Assembly (NCBI RefSeq): GCF_947331815.1
Contig: NZ_OX373462.1
Span: forward strand, 1,475,376-1,539,375
Length of the DNA stretch: 64,000 nt
Direction: 5' to 3'
Source: Cyanobacterium sp. uoEpiScrs1
GTDB taxonomy: Bacteria; Cyanobacteriota; Cyanobacteriia; Cyanobacteriales; Microcystaceae
The notes beneath the pieces are model-generated. The model saw nothing but the letters and a program-made list of their open reading frames with translations, was not told the origin of the DNA and searched no databases. The position numbers and the translations under genes are program-made. Positions 10,589-21,914 of this stretch are shown one piece after another. How positions within the stretch are numbered: position 1 is the first letter of the stretch; each line of letters opens with the position of its first letter.

Positions 10589-12634
10589 ATGGGACTCCTA
10601 AATCAAGGAGTAATATTAATAATCAAGGCAGCAAAGCGGGTGGAAAAAGGAAAGCTCATTGAATTTAGGGTACAAGGGGAACGTCGTATTGCAGTCGTTG
10701 ATCGCCCGGAAGGGAAAAAAGATTGGATGGTTATTGATGTTGAAGGTCAATCCTATAAAATTCGACCTCAAAGAATAGAATACGAAATAAATGGTAGTTC
10801 CTACACAATTGGAGATATTCCTCAATTTTTGCAGGAAGTTGAACTCTACCTCGATCTCTCTAGTTTAGAAGTAGCTTGGGAGTTGTTAGTAGAGGGTGGA
10901 CAGAGCGTAACTCCTTCTGAAATGGCACAATTATTATTCTCTGAAGCTTCTCCAGTCCACTGTTACGCGGCGCATAGCTTATTATGTGATGATAAAATAT
11001 ACTTTAAGAAAAAAGGGAATAGTTATGAACCGAGAACTAGTGGTCAAGTTGAAGAAATTAAACATCAATTAGAGGTTGAACGGCAACGTCAGCAAGAAAA
11101 GGAAGTATTCTATAGTAATATCGAAAAAGCTCTGGCAAAACAGAAGATTTATTGGACAGACAGTGATCGTAATCGTTTGGAATTGTTAGAACGGTTGGTT
11201 TTGCAGCCGGAACAAACTCACCGTAATGCTCAAGATATTTTGGATGAAATTGGACAATCTCCTACTCCGGAAGGAGCTTTTGAATTATTAGTAGAGTTAG
11301 GATGGTGGAGTCGTAACGAAAATCTATTTTTAAGACGTAGCTCTTATCCAGTTCAATTTTCTAGAAAGGTACTTGACGTGGTGCAATTCTATTTAAAAAC
11401 CCCTCCTCCTGATCAAGACAGTGATCGTCTTGATCTAACCCATCTCAAAGTGTACACCATCGATGATGAAAGTACTGAAGAAATTGACGACGGGTTGAGT
11501 GTAGAATTCTTAGATGATGATCAAATCAAACTCTGGATTCATATCGCTGATCCAACTCGTCTAGTGACTCCAGGAGACGAATTGGACTTGGAGGCGAGGA
11601 AACGAAGTACTACTCTCTATTTACCTACGGGCATGATTTCCATGTTTCCCATAGAATTGGCAACTGGACCAATGAGTTTACGCCAGGGACAAATTTGTCC
11701 TGCTTTGAGTTTTGGTGTAATTTTAGATGATAAGGGAGCAGTTCTTGATTATTCGATCCATGCCAGTTTAATTAAGCCAACTTATCGTCTCACATATCAT
11801 GATGTGGATGAGATGTTTCACTTAGCCATTAAAGCTGAGCCAGAGATCCCTATCTTAGCTAACGCCTCCAAGCAGCGACACCAATGGCGGAAGTCGCAAG
11901 GGTCTATTACTATTAAGATGCCAGAAGCAGTTATTAAGGTTAAATCTGAGGATGATATCGTAATTGAATTAATTGATAGTTCCAGATCAAGACAATTAGT
12001 AGCGGAAATGATGATTTTAGCTGGGGAAGTAGCTGGGCATTATTGTCAAAAACATGGTTTACCAGTTCCGTTTAGAGGACAGCCCCAACCAGAATTGCCT
12101 CCAGAAGAAGAATTGCTTTTATTACCACCAGGACCTGTGAGGGCTTGTGCTTTACGCCGTTGTATGCCTCGTAGTGAGATTGGAACTTTGCCTAACCGAC
12201 ATGCAAGTCTAGGCTTAGATACTTATACTCAAGTAACCTCGCCTATTCGTCGTTATACAGATCTGCTAACTCATTTTCAACTTAAGGCACATTTGCGGGG
12301 TGATCCCTTCCCATTCCCTCTTGACGTTATGCAACGGATTATTTATAGTGTGACTTTATCGGCTCAAGAGGCGACGTCAGTAGAACGACAAACTAATCGT
12401 TATTGGGGCTTAGAGTTTTTGCGACGTAATGCTGATCAAATTTGGCAGGGAGTAGTTTTGCGCTGGTTGCGTGAAGATGAGAATTTAGGAATTTTGTTAC
12501 TTGAAGAATTAGGATTAGAATTGCCTCATCGTTTTGAAAGGGCTGTGTCTTTAGGTGATCGCCTGTTAGTTCAGGTTAGTCGTTCCGATCCTCACCGTGA
12601 TGAGATTCGCTTTCGAGAGATACTCGAACATTAA
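10589..12634 (+). CDS. RNase II/R-family 3'-5' exoribonuclease
   Basis: Processive hydrolytic exonuclease that degrades mRNA and structured RNA in the cytoplasm. The RNB catalytic block is intact around residues 289-306 (TIDDESTEEIDDGLSVE, the Asp cluster binding magnesium), followed by HIADPTRLV and, near the C-terminus, the TSPIRRYTDLLTH signature. It has 681 aa, the usual size for the short cyanobacterial form, with no obvious C-terminal S1 extension beyond a short beta domain. The start is uncertain: the ATG at 10589 sits almost on an AGGAG motif, and a GTG at 10640 (VEKGKLIEFRVQG) gives an N-terminus more like relatives. It lies downstream of rpmG-rpsR, an arrangement I believe common in cyanobacteria. 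Confidence 0.92.
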   Translation: MGLLNQGVILIIKAAKRVEKGKLIEFRVQGERRIAVVDRPEGKKDWMVIDVEGQSYKIRPQRIEYEINGSSYTIGDIPQFLQEVELYLDLSSLEVAWELLVEGGQSVTPSEMAQLLFSEASPVHCYAAHSLLCDDKIYFKKKGNSYEPRTSGQVEEIKHQLEVERQRQQEKEVFYSNIEKALAKQKIYWTDSDRNRLELLERLVLQPEQTHRNAQDILDEIGQSPTPEGAFELLVELGWWSRNENLFLRRSSYPVQFSRKVLDVVQFYLKTPPPDQDSDRLDLTHLKVYTIDDESTEEIDDGLSVEFLDDDQIKLWIHIADPTRLVTPGDELDLEARKRSTTLYLPTGMISMFPIELATGPMSLRQGQICPALSFGVILDDKGAVLDYSIHASLIKPTYRLTYHDVDEMFHLAIKAEPEIPILANASKQRHQWRKSQGSITIKMPEAVIKVKSEDDIVIELIDSSRSRQLVAEMMILAGEVAGHYCQKHGLPVPFRGQPQPELPPEEELLLLPPGPVRACALRRCMPRSEIGTLPNRHASLGLDTYTQVTSPIRRYTDLLTHFQLKAHLRGDPFPFPLDVMQRIIYSVTLSAQEATSVERQTNRYWGLEFLRRNADQIWQGVVLRWLREDENLGILLLEELGLELPHRFERAVSLGDRLLVQVSRSDPHRDEIRFREILEH

Positions 12635-13938
12635 GTTTAGTCGAGCTTGATTTAAAGTTACGATTTAAAATGCATAAAAATCTCAATTTCATTCGAGCCA
12701 AACTGTTAGTTTGAATAGGAACTATTTTAGTCTATATAGACAACTCGTTTAGGTATCAGAAGCGTATAATTTGCAATATGTATTTTAACATTTATTTAGA
12801 TACGAATAATCTACAAATTAACTATTTAGCTATTTATTAATTAAAATTGTCGATCCTTATATAACTTTTTTTTATTTTCAACTGAAATATTTTCAATTAC
12901 TTTAGATATAAAAGTTTTTTTGAGCTAGTGATATTCAGAAAATATGCAGCGATTTATTCTTGATAATTGTCAAGCTTATAAAATAAAAAATATGCTACAA
13001 TTTAAACATTAACAAATGTTATTTAATCACATTGAAATTTTTACTAATTTATAGTATGGTGATGAAAATCAATAGTTAATTTAGCTTTTAGTTAAAAGTT
13101 TCAAAGCGAAGACAATAATCAAACTGAAAATACCATATCTAGATAAATTGATTTGGATAAAACGATATTCACAAAATATTTGCCGTTCCTAATTTGTAGG
13201 ATAGAAAAATAAAATTTAATAATCAAAACTTGTATTAATAAGTAATAGATCAAAAATTTTTAACAAGTTTAGAGCTTAGTATTCCTTTAATTTTAATTAG
13301 AATCAATACCGTTATCATTCAAGGAAGTATAGTAAAAACTATAATCGTTGCCGGACAAACAATACAAAAAATTAACGTCATTCTTAAATTTAATTATAAA
13401 CGGAAATACAAGGAAGTTAAAGAAAGATAGGGTTAGGCGAACCTAACATGTAGTATCTTTACGAAGATATCTAATATATAATTATTCCAAACTATTAGAC
13501 TACAATTATATTCTAATTACTAACGCCATAATGATTAATAATTATAAATTATTTTTAAAGAAACAATATAATTTAATTTTTTATAACTAAAAAATGAGTG
13601 GGACAATCATTTAAAAAAATTCTGAAATCAGGATAAGCTTATAATTGATTAAGTCCTTTTTATAGCTAATAAATGAGCAATCATAATATTTAAACAACAA
13701 GTCTTCTATCAAGCAATAGAAAATTCACAGTAAAAAGCACAAACTGCTTTGCAGACTCCGAACTAGATTACTAAAGCAATTGTTTCTCTTTCTAGACTGT
13801 TGCAAACTGAATGAGGTTTAACAAGAGCTTCTGATGCTAGTATGCCAATAATTAAGAAAAAATAGACTGTAAAGACTTTTGTTAGTTTACAGATTAGCCA
13901 CTAACTATTAGACTCACTAACTGTTTAGGAAATATCAA
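12635..13938. other. AT-rich spacer with small hairpins
   Basis: A 1.3-kb gap. After the nuclease there is a CAAACT-GTT-AGTTTG hairpin near 12700. At about 13434-13475 two consecutive hairpins with four-base loops occur (GTTAGG-CGAA-CCTAAC and TATCTT-TACG-AAGATA). From about 13730 the DNA is less AT-rich up to the DUF3386 start and probably holds its promoter. No gene or recognisable pseudogene is supported. Confidence 0.55.
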
Positions 13939-14592
13939 ATGACAAGTTACACAACAACGATTACCGAAGCTAGAGAATTATTTCGTGCTGCCTATGAAAA
14001 TCGCTACACTTGGGATAAGACTTTTCCAGGATATATAGCAGATGTGACTTATCAACGAAAAGATCAAATTTTTACTGGCCAAGTTCGAGTCAATCAGAAT
14101 CTCAGTGCCGAGGTTTTAAACGTTGATGATCACGAAATAAAAAAAGAACTTCATTATCAACTATGGGAAATTGCTATTCATCGTATTCGTCGAGATTTTG
14201 AGGACACTCACGGACAAAATATTTTTACATATGGAAAAATGGATGATACTGGTGCAGTAGAACTTCTTGTTAGTGGTAAATCCAAAGGAGATAGCTACAA
14301 AGTTCGCAACAATGAAGTGTGTTATGTTCATCGTCATATTGATGGTATCGTTGTTACAATCAATACCTTTAGTAGCCATGATACAGGTGAAGGCTATTTA
14401 TCTCATCGTTATAATTCTGTTTGCCACGATGTCAAAACTGGGGAACTAAAGGGTGAAACAAATTATTTTGAGGATAATTATGAAAAAGTAGACATTTATT
14501 ACATTCTTACCAATCGTATTATTCAAACTAAAGAACAAGGACAGATAATGATCAAAGCATTTAACTTTTCTAATATTCAGTTATTAAACTGA
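13939..14592 (+). CDS. DUF3386 family protein
   Basis: Conserved cyanobacterial protein of unknown function, 217 aa, soluble, with no signal peptide or membrane segment. Its N-terminus (TEARELFRAAYENRYTWDKTFPGY) and the middle pattern of alternating beta-like segments are those I associate with DUF3386. Length matches the family and no key residues are known. It stands alone and is followed 48 bp downstream by a very strong terminator hairpin, so it is probably a single-gene transcript. No role can be assigned from the neighbourhood. Confidence 0.8.
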   Translation: MTSYTTTITEARELFRAAYENRYTWDKTFPGYIADVTYQRKDQIFTGQVRVNQNLSAEVLNVDDHEIKKELHYQLWEIAIHRIRRDFEDTHGQNIFTYGKMDDTGAVELLVSGKSKGDSYKVRNNEVCYVHRHIDGIVVTINTFSSHDTGEGYLSHRYNSVCHDVKTGELKGETNYFEDNYEKVDIYYILTNRIIQTKEQGQIMIKAFNFSNIQLLN

Positions 14593-14640
14593 TAATAACT
14601 GGACTTATATTCTAGACTTAAATATTACGATATACATGCT

Positions 14641-14687
14641 CTATAAAAACCCACCTTAGCACTGATGGCTAAGGTGGGTTTTTATAG
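14641..14687 (+). terminator. Perfect 20-bp terminator hairpin after DUF3386
   Basis: Arms 14641-14660 and 14668-14687 are perfectly complementary with loop ACTGATG. The GC-rich core (CCCACCTTAGC / GCTAAGGTGGG) is flanked by AAAA on the left and TTTTT on the right, so it can terminate from either strand. It lies 49 bp past the DUF3386 stop codon and is the clearest terminator in the window. Confidence 0.93.
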
Positions 14688-15368
14688 AAAATATTCAAAA
14701 TTTTAATTGCTAATCTAAAGAGAGGAGATCACCAATCAAATACATAAGAGCTTAAATCTTCATAATGTCTATTTTTTTAATATCCTAATTTTAGGAATGT
14801 ATTTAAAAAAAAGAAACGGTATCCAATAAAATTTTATAAAAGTAATTACATAGTAATTTTAGACAAAAACTATATCGATTTGTATTTAACTGTTTAAATA
14901 CAAAATTATCTATTTTCTGCATCTAGATTAGAACTGGCTAACCCTCAATTTTATCCCTAAAAACGATAATATATAAATCGTAGATAAATTTAATATTTTC
15001 ATGATCTTAAGATAATTATTGTGAATAATCAAAAGTATTGTATATTATCTTAATTAATTTAAAACAGATAATTTTATCTGATAATATAATAATTAGTATT
15101 GTCTAACTTAGGTCTCTGATTTTGAATAATATAAACCTTGTTTTTCTGTTAGATACTCTGAGCAGTGATAAATAATTGTAGTACTACTAAAAACTAGCAT
15201 AATTATCTTCTTTGATAAATTTTAATAACCTGAAATATTAATTAACTTGTTCTTTGTCTTTAACACTAGAAAATAATCTAAATATTCTTTTAGAAAAATG
15301 TGTCATAAGTTATAACAAATAATATAGCATTCTCTGCTTCTTCATTATCCCACGCAACGAACGATTAA

Positions 15369-15430
15369 GATTAAACTAAATAGAATGAGGGGGAAATAGA
15401 TATTTATTCCTCATTCTATTTAGTTTAATC
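15369..15430. repeat. 22-bp inverted repeat
   Basis: Arms 15369-15390 and 15409-15430 are perfectly complementary (GATTAAACTAAATAGAATGAGG and its complement, written here only as key ends GATTAAAC...GAATGAGG). The intervening 18 nt can extend the helix with G-T pairs. It lies 169 bp downstream of the UPF0367 stop codon on the minus strand; without a clean T tract, its role as a terminator is uncertain. Confidence 0.85.
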
Positions 15431-15598
15431 AATTAGCAGTGACGACAAAAAATAGTTTTTTCTCGGGTTGTACCATAACACCACCTATTTATGATTAGGA
15501 AATTAGGATAGACTTACATATTGTCTTAGGATAATGTTATTACCTATTTTTATTAACTAATTACCTAGTCAATAGTGATATAACTAAATAAAGATTGC

Positions 15599-15874
15599 TC
15601 ACTTCCTTGATTCAGCTTCGGAAAAGAATCCTGGGACCCTTCCTGTTGATGCTGCGCCATCTTTCTGAGAAAGAATTACAACACTAATCTGATCGCTCAT
15701 CACAGCAACTTTTTTTTCCGTGTGTTTTTCGCAAGTTAATTCAATTAACTCAGGAGTTGGGGAACGCATAGCAGAAATAATTTTCTTATATAGAAAATCC
15801 GCGTCCTCTGCTTCTTTGCGCTGAACGGAAATAGGAATAGATGTATATTTTAGGGTTAGGTCAATACTAATCAT
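15599..15874 (-). CDS. UPF0367 family protein
   Basis: Small conserved cyanobacterial protein of 91 aa and unknown function. The N-terminal pattern IDLTLKYT.IPISVQRKEAEDA and ELTCEKHTEKKVAV are the ones I recall for UPF0367. The C-terminus is Gly/Ser-rich (GAASTGRVPGFF) with a short charged tail. There is no membrane segment. It is isolated between 1-kb gaps. A 9-bp inverted repeat with arms near 15928-15936 and 16003-16011 spans its upstream region and could fold in its leader. Confidence 0.8.
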   Translation of the reverse strand: MISIDLTLKYTSIPISVQRKEAEDADFLYKKIISAMRSPTPELIELTCEKHTEKKVAVMSDQISVVILSQKDGAASTGRVPGFFSEAESRK

Positions 15875-17036
15875 GAATACTCTTAACTACGAGGATATCT
15901 TTTTGATTATCTGACATAATTGCTCTTTCTCTCCAGAACCAACAGCTAGGGAATAATCTTAATCTTTTATTAAAACTCTAGGGAAAACTACTATATTTTA
16001 TCCTGGAGAGATATAACTTGAAAAAGTAAAGATTTCTTACAATTTCTTAAGTATTCTTATAAAGTTAAGCCTCTTTGAAGCAAAAGTGTAGATGATTCTT
16101 AAACTTTTTCCTCAATATCCTTAACAAGGACTTGGAGATTTGGAGATTCATCGTATAGTTACTATAACTATAGTGGACAGATATGTTTAACGGAAGAGAA
16201 AATTTAAAATTTCTTATCTAGTCAATTTTCATTGTTATAATCTCATTAAGTTTTTCTGTTTCTATTTCTGTTTCTATTACGGTGTTCATTTAGTTTGTTA
16301 CAGTTTATAATGATATAACCTATGATTTATCATTAATTCTAACATAGCTTAAATTTATTGCTTGACTCTAGTCTTTTAAGGAATTAGCAGTTGTATCCTC
16401 AATCCATGTCACATGGATAAAAGTTATCGGAGTTATTGACCATACGTTATTGTGTGTCATTCGCGGCGCGGTTTAGGAAAATATCCTGTTTAAAAATGGA
16501 AAACAGATAGATTCTTTACAAGACTAAAATTATACTAACTTGTGTGCAAAACATATTAGTTCTTAATTCAATGAAGATATATTTTAGAATTAACTAGTAT
16601 TCATTAGCTCTTTATATTTTTAGTAAATCTACTATTTTATTTGAATCTAATCTAATCATATTATATAATTACTTCTTAATTATTATTTGAGTTTAATTTT
16701 TTTGTTGATTTTAATTGTTAAATAGGCTTATATATTTTTATAATTATTGGACTAACTTTTTTAGAGCTGTTTGTATTTTATTCACTTAACTATACTTTAT
16801 TTTTACGTAAATAATCTGAATTACAGGACAATAAATATTTATATTGCATCAAAATTATGATTGTATGGACAAAATATCATATATCAGCAGATACCGATTA
16901 CAGCATATAGTTCCTGTATCCTTTCCCTTTCCTAACTTTTTTCTATGTTAGTCAATGTCTTGTGTATAATTGTCTGCGTGTAGCATATAAGGTGAACATC
17001 TATTTTACACACCTCCTAAGTTAATTAGAAATCTTT
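15875..17036. other. AT-rich spacer with one GC-relieved pocket
   Basis: A 1.16-kb divergent gap between the UPF0367 gene and hemC. Around 16375-16490 the base composition is noticeably less AT-rich, includes GCGGCGCGG, and its minus strand holds a 30-codon frame (16368-16460) that looks protein-like but matches nothing I know. No RNA gene or repeat is recognised elsewhere. Confidence 0.5.
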
Positions 17037-17993
17037 ATGGTAGTTTTTATTCCAGATCGCCCTATTCGTATTGGTTCACGTAAAAGCCAATTAGCCTTAG
17101 TGCAAACCTATTGGGTACAAAAAAAACTGCAAAGTTACTATCCTGAACGTCAATTTCAGGTGAAAACTATGAGTACTCAAGGTGATAAAATTCTCGATGT
17201 TGCTCTAGCTAAAATCGGTGATAAAGGATTATTTACTAAGGAATTAGAAGTAGCAATAGAGCAACATCAAGTTGATTTTGCCGTACATTCTCTCAAAGAT
17301 CTTCCTACTAATCTACCAGACGGTTTAATATTGGGGTGTATTACTGAAAGAATGGATTCGGCTGATGCTGTTGTTTTTAATGAAAAGTATCAGGAAAAAC
17401 AATTAGAGACTTTACCGAAAGGGGCAGTTGTTGGCACCTCCTCTCTCCGTCGTTTAGCTCAACTACGTTACCATTTTCCTAATTTAAACTTTAAAGATAT
17501 ACGAGGTAATGTTAATACTCGTCTTAGAAAACTTGATGAGGGTGAATATGATGCGATAGTTTTAGCTGTTGCAGGCTTACAGCGTTTAGGTATGAGTGAT
17601 CGCGTTCATCAAGTTATTAAAAACGAGATTTGTCTCCATGCTGTAGGACAGGGAGCTTTAGGGCTTGAATGTCGTGAGAGGGATGAAGAAATTCTGGATA
17701 TGCTCAAAGTATTAGAACACAAACCCACTCGTGATCGCTGTTATGCTGAACGAGCACTTTTACGAGAACTTGAAGGTGGCTGTCAGGTTCCGATTGGTGT
17801 AAATACAAGTATTGAAGAGGATACTTTAACTTTAACTGGAATGGTAGCTAGTATTGACGGTAAAACTCTAATTAAAGAAACTATTAGTGGACAAAGAGAG
17901 TCTGCCGAACAAATAGGACTAAATTTGGCTAACCATTTACGGAATGCTGGTGCGGATCGTATTCTAGCAGAAACTTTCATTCAAATAAAATGA
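17037..17993 (+). CDS. hemC: Hydroxymethylbilane synthase (porphobilinogen deaminase)
   Basis: Condenses four porphobilinogens to hydroxymethylbilane, an early common step of haem, chlorophyll, sirohaem and cobalamin synthesis. It has 318 aa, normal length. It has the N-terminal [14 protein letters not shown], the catalytic-loop region [11 protein letters not shown] and [11 protein letters not shown], and C249 in [11 protein letters not shown] for attachment of the dipyrromethane cofactor. The start ATG gives a typical N-terminus. It converges on hemF with only 129 bp between the stop codons, so two tetrapyrrole genes are neighbours but not co-transcribed. Confidence 0.97.
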   Translation: MVVFIPDRPIRIGSRKSQLALVQTYWVQKKLQSYYPERQFQVKTMSTQGDKILDVALAKIGDKGLFTKELEVAIEQHQVDFAVHSLKDLPTNLPDGLILGCITERMDSADAVVFNEKYQEKQLETLPKGAVVGTSSLRRLAQLRYHFPNLNFKDIRGNVNTRLRKLDEGEYDAIVLAVAGLQRLGMSDRVHQVIKNEICLHAVGQGALGLECRERDEEILDMLKVLEHKPTRDRCYAERALLRELEGGCQVPIGVNTSIEEDTLTLTGMVASIDGKTLIKETISGQRESAEQIGLNLANHLRNAGADRILAETFIQIK

Positions 17994-18122
17994 AGATAAA
18001 GCGGAATAACGACAGAGTAAAAAAATTATATTTTACTTATAACTCTTCAAGATAGCCCGTAAAATCCAGGTTAACTATGTTAATTACTTCTGTTTAACTC
18101 ACTTCCGTGCGAACTTTTAATA

Positions 18123-19154
18123 TTAATGCCAATTTGCCCAATCTTGAGGTTTTAAGAAGGTGTCATATAATTCAAATTCAGGAGTGTTCGGTTCAGGAGA
18201 ATAACAGTATTCCCAACGCACTAAGGGCGGCAACGACATAAGAATTGATTCAGTACGTCCATTGGTTTGTAAACCAAAAATAGTACCACGATCATAGACT
18301 AAATTAAATTCTACATATCGTCCCCGTCGATACAATTGAAATTGTCTTTCCCTATCTCCATACTCTTTTCTATGTCGCTTTTCCACGATAGGAATATAAG
18401 CAGGTAAAAAGGCTTGTCCACAGCTATTGACAAAAGCAAAAAGGTCTTCCCAAGTGCGGGGTTCCAAAGAAGGTAATTGGTTACTATAAAAAGACGCTGC
18501 TTTGTCAGAATAAGGACCGCGATATAAAGGATCTAAGCCATCTTGATAATCGAAAAAAATGCCTCCAACTCCCCGCATTTCTTTCCGATGTTTAAGATAG
18601 AAATATTCATCACACCATGGTTTAAATACTGCGTAATATTCTGGATGATGTTTGTCACAAGTTTCTTTAAGAGTCCGGTGAAAATGTGTAACATCTTCAG
18701 TAAAAGGATAATAAGGAGTTAAATCAATCCCACCTCCAAACCACCACACGGGACCCGCTTCAAAATAACGATAGTTGAGGTGAACCGTTGGGATATAGGG
18801 ATTATAGGGATGGAGAACCATAGAAGTCCCCGTAGCATAAAAACTATGCCCTTCAGCTTCTGGCTGTTGTCTCAAAATAGATGAAGGTAACTGTTGTCCC
18901 CAAATTTCTGAGAAATTGACCCCACCTTGTTCTAATACATCACCATTACAAAGAACACGAGAACGTCCTCCTCCTCCTTCTTCTTCTCGTTGCCAACTAT
19001 CTTCACAAAATTGTCCTTTCCCATCAACTTCTTCGAGTTTGGTACAGATCTTATCTTGAAGATTTTTCATAAATTGACTAACTTTTTTCTGTGCATCTTC
19101 AGGGGGAAGGGAAGCTCTTTCTCGAATAGTTTGGTTTGTTGTCAGAGGGGTCAT
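18123..19154 (-). CDS. hemF: Oxygen-dependent coproporphyrinogen III oxidase
   Basis: Oxidative decarboxylation of coproporphyrinogen III to protoporphyrinogen IX using O2, on the way to haem and chlorophyll. It has 343 aa, the standard length. Conserved blocks are HLNYRYFE (His of the active-site region), [34 protein letters not shown] and [12 protein letters not shown]. The ATG at 19154 is preceded by open spacer. A need for O2 means the enzyme is useful only when the cell is not anoxic; many cyanobacteria also carry the anaerobic HemN type, which is not in this window. Confidence 0.97.
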   Translation of the reverse strand: MTPLTTNQTIRERASLPPEDAQKKVSQFMKNLQDKICTKLEEVDGKGQFCEDSWQREEEGGGGRSRVLCNGDVLEQGGVNFSEIWGQQLPSSILRQQPEAEGHSFYATGTSMVLHPYNPYIPTVHLNYRYFEAGPVWWFGGGIDLTPYYPFTEDVTHFHRTLKETCDKHHPEYYAVFKPWCDEYFYLKHRKEMRGVGGIFFDYQDGLDPLYRGPYSDKAASFYSNQLPSLEPRTWEDLFAFVNSCGQAFLPAYIPIVEKRHRKEYGDRERQFQLYRRGRYVEFNLVYDRGTIFGLQTNGRTESILMSLPPLVRWEYCYSPEPNTPEFELYDTFLKPQDWANWH

Positions 19155-20375
19155 GGAGTTTAAAGTTTAGTCTGTTGCACTTTAGCTGTGAGTGGAAAGC
19201 GTCTTGATGGAGATTTAGAAAAATATAGCAGGAATTTATTTTTTAGGCATACTTATTTAAGTTCTCTATTGTAGCCTTAGCTCCCTTGGTAGGTACAATT
19301 TAAGTCACTATTAATCAATTTACGATTTATTAGGAAGATTAAGCTAGTCATCGACAATGTACCTTAATAGTTAATTATGGCTAGTTCCTGTTAAATATAA
19401 CAATGAGGTAATGCGAGCAAAACAAACAGACTCATTCCTTTACAACATATTTGACGTATTTTGACTATAAACAATTTTTTATACTCTTTAAAATCTCTAA
19501 AAAATAATGGGAGGTTAATTAATTTAGTCTATCTAGTATTTATACTACTGCTGAATAACGAGACAATGAATATAAAAGTTTGATAAATGAATATTCTAAA
19601 TTTAGAATATTCATTTATCAAACTTTTATTTCTATGGGTAGATTGTAATATATCGTAAGTATTTTGTAAGAATTAGATTTTTTAAAAAATCTGGCAGAGT
19701 GAGATAACTATTTATGTAAAATATTCATCAATTTATTTTAGTATTTTTAATATTCGCCAATAATTAAACTAAAAAACATATTGAGTTTTTACTAGAATAA
19801 ACAATACATTATTACTAAAATTATACAAAAACAATTGATATATCTTTGGAATGCTTCTTATATATTAAAAGACGTATATAAAGAATAAATTAAAACATAA
19901 TATCGCATTAATATATAATATACTATCCTTCCCCAAGAACTACTCAGTACCATTTAATAGTATCTATTTATATATAAACAAAGAATTTTTTGTTGATGGA
20001 GTTATATTATGGCAACCTAAAATATTGTTCATTGTTATATAACATCTTGCCTGTTTTTAACAATCTTAAAAAATACGCAATATTAATCTATATAAGCTCA
20101 AAAAAACAAATAGTATTATTTATCTTTTTTAATTAGTATTTATAATGCTGATAATAATGTAAATATGACTGTTCAATTTACATTGAATAAGCCAACTAAA
20201 TTACACTTAAGCTATATGGAATAAAAGAATAAGAGACATACAAATATTTAACCAATATATATTTTTCTATTGATTAGGGCTCAAAGGACAAAAATAGAAG
20301 TACAGTTAATGGGTTGAGCTGTAGCTCATCTATTACAATCTGTATAGATAAAACAAATAAATCAAGGAATATGAA
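19155..20375. other. Divergent AT-rich spacer with 58-bp palindrome
   Basis: A 1.2-kb gap between hemF (-) and crtQ (+). It holds the perfect palindrome at 19572-19629. The stretch just upstream of crtQ (about 20270-20340) is less AT-rich and probably carries its promoter. No gene remnant or RNA is recognised. Confidence 0.6.
19572..19629. repeat. Perfect 58-bp palindrome
   Basis: Arms 19572-19600 and 19601-19629 are exact reverse complements (29 bp) with no loop. The arm begins ATAAAAGTTTG and ends ATTCTAAA. It lies in a divergent region about 420 bp upstream of hemF, so it is not an obvious terminator of either flanking gene. It is one of the longest members of the palindrome set in this window. 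Confidence 0.95.
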
Positions 20376-21803
20376 ATGCGGGTTTTGATCGTTGGTGCAG
20401 GGTTGGCCGGACTAACTACCGCTATTGATTTAGTTGATGCCGGTTGCGAAGTCGAAATCTTTGAGTCTCGTCCCTTTGTTGGGGGCAAAGTAGGAAGTTG
20501 GAGAGATGATGAGGGTAATCACCTTGAAATGGGGTTACATGTCTTTTTTGGCTGCTACTATAATCTATTTACCCTGATGGAGAAAGTTGGGGCAATTCAA
20601 AATCTACGCCTAAAACAACATATCCATACATTTATTAATGAGGGGGGACGGGCGGAAAAACTAGATTTTCGTTTTCCTACTGGTGCTCCGTTTAATGGGT
20701 TAAAAGCTTTTCTTACTACTTCTCAACTCTCTACTTTTGATAAAGTTTTTAACTCTTTAGCCTTGGGAGTTAGTCCTATTATACGAGGATTAATAGATTT
20801 TAACGGAGCAATAAAAACTATCAGGGCATTAGACTCCATTAGCTTTGCAGATTGGTTTTGTCAACATGGAGGAAACGAGAATAGTCTAAAACGAATGTGG
20901 AACCCCATTGCCTATGCATTAGGATTTATCGATACAGAACATATTTCAGCCCGTTGCATGTTGACAATTTTTCTATTATTTGCCACGAAAACTGAAGCCT
21001 CTGTGTTGCGAATGTTGGCAGGTTCTCCTTATAAGTATCTCCATAAACCGATTATTGATTATCTTGAAACGAGAGGAACAAAAATTTATACGCGGCGGCA
21101 TGTTAGAAACATTTTATTTCAAGAAAATGATGATGAAACTAAAGTAACTGGCTTGATTGTTGCCAATGGAAAAACTGAAGAAACTATTAAAGCGGATACT
21201 TATGTCTGTGCCTGTGATGTCCCTGGAATTCAACGACTAATTCCCCAAGAATGGCGTAAATGGTCACTGTTTGACAATATTTATAAGTTAGAGACAGTTC
21301 CTGTTGTGACGGTACAATTACGTTTTGATGGTTGGGTAACTGAGTTAAATGATTCTAAAAAACATAAACAATTACAAACAGCAATCGGAATTGATAACTT
21401 ATTGTATACACCTGATGCAGATTTCTCTTGTTTTGCTGATTTAGCTCTGACGAGTCCTAGAGATTATTATAAGGAAGGACAAGGATCTTTGTTACAATTG
21501 GTGCTAACTCCTGGTGATCCATTTATAAAAGAGAAAAATGAGATTATTGCCCATCATATTTTAAATCAAGTCTATAATCTGTTCCCTTCCTCAAGAAAGC
21601 TGAAAATGACTTGGTATAGCGTTGTTAAACTAGCACAATCTTTGTATAGAGAATCTCCTGGAGCAGATATTTATCGTCCCACGCAAGATACTCCTTTTTC
21701 TAACTTTTTTCTCGCAGGAAGTTATACTCAACAGGATTACATTGATAGTATGGAGGGAGCAACAATTTCAGGAAAACAAGCAGCACAAGCTATTTTAAAA
21801 TAA
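20376..21803 (+). CDS. crtQ: Zeta-carotene desaturase (CrtQ)
   Basis: Plant-type FAD-dependent desaturase turning zeta-carotene into lycopene via neurosporene, a membrane-associated carotenoid step. It has 475 aa. The N-terminal dinucleotide-binding motif [17 protein letters not shown] is at residues 3-19, followed by [16 protein letters not shown]; the C-terminal FAD contact region [19 protein letters not shown] is intact. The start ATG leaves no spare residues before the FAD motif. The next gene is a START/SRPBCC pseudogene in the order seen in Synechocystis (slr0940-slr0941), which supports crtQ over the related phytoene desaturase crtP. Confidence 0.92.
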   Translation: MRVLIVGAGLAGLTTAIDLVDAGCEVEIFESRPFVGGKVGSWRDDEGNHLEMGLHVFFGCYYNLFTLMEKVGAIQNLRLKQHIHTFINEGGRAEKLDFRFPTGAPFNGLKAFLTTSQLSTFDKVFNSLALGVSPIIRGLIDFNGAIKTIRALDSISFADWFCQHGGNENSLKRMWNPIAYALGFIDTEHISARCMLTIFLLFATKTEASVLRMLAGSPYKYLHKPIIDYLETRGTKIYTRRHVRNILFQENDDETKVTGLIVANGKTEETIKADTYVCACDVPGIQRLIPQEWRKWSLFDNIYKLETVPVVTVQLRFDGWVTELNDSKKHKQLQTAIGIDNLLYTPDADFSCFADLALTSPRDYYKEGQGSLLQLVLTPGDPFIKEKNEIIAHHILNQVYNLFPSSRKLKMTWYSVVKLAQSLYRESPGADIYRPTQDTPFSNFFLAGSYTQQDYIDSMEGATISGKQAAQAILK

Positions 21804-21914
21804 AGCATAAAATATTACAGATTATTACCAATCTATCACGACTCTTGAGTATATCCATGATGTTGGCTGTCGCCAACTTTTTCTATTAGCTAATCGTTAA
21901 TCCTAATTTATAAA

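Larger units (their letters stand above)
14593..15598. other. Convergent spacer with two strong inverted repeats
   Basis: A 1-kb gap between DUF3386 (+) and the UPF0367 gene (-). It contains the terminator at 14641-14687, a 9-bp hairpin at 14881-14902 and the long inverted repeat at 15369-15430. Everything else is AT-rich and unrecognised. Confidence 0.6.

Noticed and set aside
13790..13920. 42-codon minus-strand frame upstream of DUF3386 with a hydrophobic stretch
   Set aside because: It has no clear start or ribosome-binding site, no known similarity, and overlaps the likely promoter of DUF3386.
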